Shown one piece after another: positions 16,047-17,981 of a DNA stretch of 17,981 bases; position 1 is the first letter of the stretch; every line of letters starts with the position of its first letter. The position numbers were made by a program, and so were the translations under genes. Source of the DNA: Chloroflexia bacterium (GTDB taxonomy: Bacteria; Chloroflexota; Chloroflexia; Thermomicrobiales; UBA6265); assembly GCA_013698495.1 (NCBI GenBank), contig JACCUV010000028.1, positions 1 through 17,981 on the forward strand, given 5' to 3'. The notes beneath the pieces were generated by a model. The model searched no databases and was not told the DNA's origin. It was given only the letters and a program-made list of their open reading frames with translations.

Positions 16047-16353
16047 GAAACACCCTCCGTTGCACAACGACGCTGAGATTGCTTCGCTGTTAAAATGACT
16101 GTAGCCGTGTTGTGTTGACGCGTTTTACAGGTGAGCATAGTACCAGTTGCGGATTGAGCATTGCGAACCGATTCACTCCTGTGTGTCGGGCAGTGGCGTC
16201 ATACTGGAAACGAGTCGCTGACCGGGCTGCGCGATTCCTGGGTCGGGATCGCGGTAGGCATGCACAGGCGCACGACCGGCGAATCGGAACTGCGCCACGC
16301 GTGAGCGTCCGAAATCTCCTTCTATCCGCTTGACAACAGAGATGGTTTTCCCG
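16047..16353. other. Divergent intergenic region between the importer operon and the ArgH-like gene
   Basis: About 300 nt without a supported gene. It must hold the promoters of both divergent units. A TTGACG-centred promoter candidate for the plus strand is listed separately. On the minus strand TACTAT is a weak -10-like hexamer without a good -35. A small imperfect inverted repeat (GCGATTCC and GGGATCGC, 16231-16252) could be an operator, but is weak. No tRNA or conserved riboswitch fold was recognised. Confidence 0.5.
16115..16143 (+). promoter_or_regulatory. Possible plus-strand promoter for the ArgH-like gene
   Basis: TTGACG (five of six -35 bases) is followed after 17 nt by TAGTAC, a poor -10, or after 15 nt by CATAGT. 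It would give a leader of about 200 nt before the gene. Supported mainly by the good -35 hexamer. Confidence 0.25.
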
Positions 16354-17886
16354 ATGTCCGATTACGCCCCACGAGACAATTTGCTGAGTTACATCGGAAC
16401 CGGGCCCAGGCAACTGGTTCAGGGAGAGCCTCTTGCCAGTGGCGATGAGTTCGTGCGGCCAACGGTCGACGTGTGGGCCAGTCTCTGGCTGGTCGCGGCG
16501 GCCCACGACGTCGAGCTGCGCCGAGCCGGTGTGCTCGACGACGACGGCTTTGTGGCGATTGCCCGGTCGCTGCTGGCGGCTCGCCAATCGAATGCCGCCG
16601 ATCTCGCCAGCGCACGGGACCTTGTCAACGAACTCGATCAACGAATCGAAGCGCAGACTCCGGCCAGTGTTTCTGGCGCGGCCACACTCGGACTGGCCCG
16701 TGAGGAGTGGCTGGCAACCGCCGCCCGACTGGTCTGGCGAAATGTTGCGCTGAACCTCATGGAGTGCGCGGTGCAGGCGTCGGATTCGGCGCTGGTGTTG
16801 GCCGAAACCCACCTGGTGACGATTATGCCGGCATTCCTCAGCGGTCGGCCGGTGCAGCCGACAACATTCGCCCACTACCTCGGGGCGGCGATCGGGCCGC
16901 TCCAGACAGGCCGGGCGCGACTGATCGAGGCCTATGGGCGGCTAAATCGCAGCCCGCTTGGCGCCGGGATGATGGCTGGCGATGTTCTCGCCGCCGATCG
17001 CGACGATCTCGCTCGGCGCCTGGGTTTCGACGGCCAGGTTCCGAACACGCTCGATGCATTGAGCTCGGTTGAAGACCTTGTCGGTGTGCTCGACGCCCTG
17101 GCGGCGGTGGTTAACCCGATCGGCCGCTTTGTGGCAGAAATGCGCAACTGGATTCGGACCGATCCGATGAGCTTTGTGCTCGACGAGGGTTGGACGTCGA
17201 TACCGGAACCGGGGCATCCTGCTTTGGTGCTGGCGGACAAGCTCGATCTGCTCCATGGACGCCTGGCGGAATACGACGACGCAATCGACGCGCTGCGCAA
17301 GCAGGTTCGACGGCTCGATTACGGACCACTAGGCATCGCCCACGACGCGATCGTCGCCGCCGCGGCGACGATCGACGTTCAGGGTTCGCAAGCACTTTCG
17401 ACCGCAACCGAGTTGTTCTCGACTGGTCTGATCGTGAACCGCGCCTATCTTGGCAATCGGGCCGGTCGTGGTTTCACGACCGCCAGCGACGTCGCGACGT
17501 TCCTGATGACAGAGGAGCAGATTGCGCCGACGGCGGCGCGGCGCATTGCCGTACTGGTGCTGGCCCAGCTCAAGGAATCCGGTCTCGAAGTCAGCGGCAT
17601 CACTCCGGACATGATCGACTCCGCGGCCCTGATCACGATTGGCCGGGAAATCAAGGTTGAGATGGAGACGCTTGGCAGATACCTCGCCCCGCGCCGCTAC
17701 ATCGAGCGGCGGCAAGTGGCTGGCTCACCGGCCCCGGAGACGACTCGCGCCTGGCTCGCGGAGGAGCGGAATCGCCTGACCGGAGATCGACAGTGGCTCG
17801 ATTCGGCGGGATCAGCCGTCACCGCCGCGGTCTCCGCCCTGACGACGACAATCGAAGACACCGCCAACGAATCGAGCGAAGGCTGA
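16354..17886 (+). CDS. Argininosuccinate lyase-like protein lacking recognisable catalytic residues
   Basis: A 510-residue member of the fumarase/aspartase superfamily, closest by eye to ArgH. The shared segment LNRSPLGAGMMAGDVLAADRDDLA, then LGFDG and NTLDAL, matches PLGSGALAGTSFPLDRES, then LGF and NSLDAV, in the ArgH of this window. The catalytic parts are not conserved. The HTGRSRND region is replaced by an Ala/Gly-rich stretch. The GYTHLQ His is Ser163 (MPAFLSGRPVQP). The signature GSSIMPQKKN reads WTSIPEPGHP (280-289), losing the Ser, both Lys and Asn. Normal argininosuccinate cleavage is therefore unlikely; it may act on another substrate, bind a ligand, or be structural. The frame is intact, which argues against a decaying pseudogene. 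The start is uncertain: ATG at 16354 has AGAGATGG 8 nt upstream, while ATG 16342 and TTG 16330 are possible. It is divergent from the BMP importer. Confidence 0.8.
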   Translation: MSDYAPRDNLLSYIGTGPRQLVQGEPLASGDEFVRPTVDVWASLWLVAAAHDVELRRAGVLDDDGFVAIARSLLAARQSNAADLASARDLVNELDQRIEAQTPASVSGAATLGLAREEWLATAARLVWRNVALNLMECAVQASDSALVLAETHLVTIMPAFLSGRPVQPTTFAHYLGAAIGPLQTGRARLIEAYGRLNRSPLGAGMMAGDVLAADRDDLARRLGFDGQVPNTLDALSSVEDLVGVLDALAAVVNPIGRFVAEMRNWIRTDPMSFVLDEGWTSIPEPGHPALVLADKLDLLHGRLAEYDDAIDALRKQVRRLDYGPLGIAHDAIVAAAATIDVQGSQALSTATELFSTGLIVNRAYLGNRAGRGFTTASDVATFLMTEEQIAPTAARRIAVLVLAQLKESGLEVSGITPDMIDSAALITIGREIKVEMETLGRYLAPRRYIERRQVAGSPAPETTRAWLAEERNRLTGDRQWLDSAGSAVTAAVSALTTTIEDTANESSEG

Positions 17887-17981
17887 TCAGGCGCCAGCAC
17901 GAAGCCGGGCGAGGGTGACGCACGCTTGGGCCGTGATGATCGGACGCCACGCCTCGCCGTACGGCGTCGGCCAACCGCCGT
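17887..17981 (-). CDS. C-terminal end of an unrecognised protein (runs off the right edge)
   Basis: An open minus-strand frame enters from the right edge and ends in TGA at 17889-17887, directly abutting the stop of the ArgH-like gene. The last residues read PYGEAWRPIITAQACVTLARLRAGA, preceded by GGWPT, which looks like real protein sequence. Only about 30 residues are visible, so neither function nor reality is certain. If real, the two genes are tail to tail with no room for a terminator between them. Confidence 0.4.
   Translation of the reverse strand, partial: GGWPTPYGEAWRPIITAQACVTLARLRAGA

Noticed and set aside
14775..16076. Plus-strand ORF of 433 codons opposite the binding-protein and ATPase genes
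   Set aside because: It is antisense to two clear family members, has no recognisable motif, and is explained by GC-rich codon bias leaving the complementary frame open.
16231..16252. Imperfect inverted repeat as an operator for the divergent promoters
   Set aside because: It has only 8 positions with one mismatch, which is easily expected by chance in GC-rich DNA; mentioned only as context.

Overview
The window is GC-rich, gene-dense bacterial chromosome. Gene content and protein style suggest a Chloroflexota member, perhaps near Thermomicrobia/Sphaerobacter: an archaeal-type NurA-HerA-Mre11-Rad50 module, a form II CoxL-like molybdenum hydroxylase, and a BMP-family nucleoside-type ABC importer whose binding protein has a Tat-like signal. 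No rRNA or tRNA gene is visible, so this placement is inference.

Region 1 (about 1-5910, minus strand) is a tightly packed operon in the order nurA, herA, mre11/sbcD, rad50/sbcC. HerA has a strong ribosome binding site 25 nt after nurA. The mre11 and rad50 starts overlap the preceding stops (GTGA and ATGA), so translation is probably coupled. Together the products would form a DNA double-strand-break end-resection machine: Mre11-Rad50 as end sensor and nuclease, HerA as hexameric translocase, NurA as nuclease. rad50 runs off the left edge.

Region 2 (about 5864-7789) holds argH, argininosuccinate lyase, on the plus strand with all catalytic signatures intact. A 19-codon upstream ORF with a consensus Shine-Dalgarno overlaps the argH start. 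Two diverged copies of a short inverted-repeat element lie on either side of the gene.

Region 3 (7790-11056, minus strand) holds a LuxR-type regulator with a degenerate receiver domain, followed by a stand-alone large subunit of a xanthine dehydrogenase/CO dehydrogenase-family hydroxylase. No FAD or iron-sulfur partner subunit lies beside it.

Region 4 (11261-16046, minus strand) is a complete BMP/NupNOPQ-type importer operon: substrate-binding protein, double-domain ATPase, permease 1, permease 2. Two tandem RNA hairpins sit between the binding protein and the ATPase and probably set unequal expression. Divergent to it (16354-17886, plus strand) is a paralogue of argininosuccinate lyase that has lost the recognisable catalytic residues. 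The C-terminal end of an unrecognised minus-strand gene abuts it at the right edge.

The most noteworthy items are the archaeal-style resection operon in an apparent bacterium, the active-site-less ArgH-like protein beside the importer, the candidate leader peptide in front of argH, the phospho-acceptor-less LuxR regulator, and the intercistronic hairpins.
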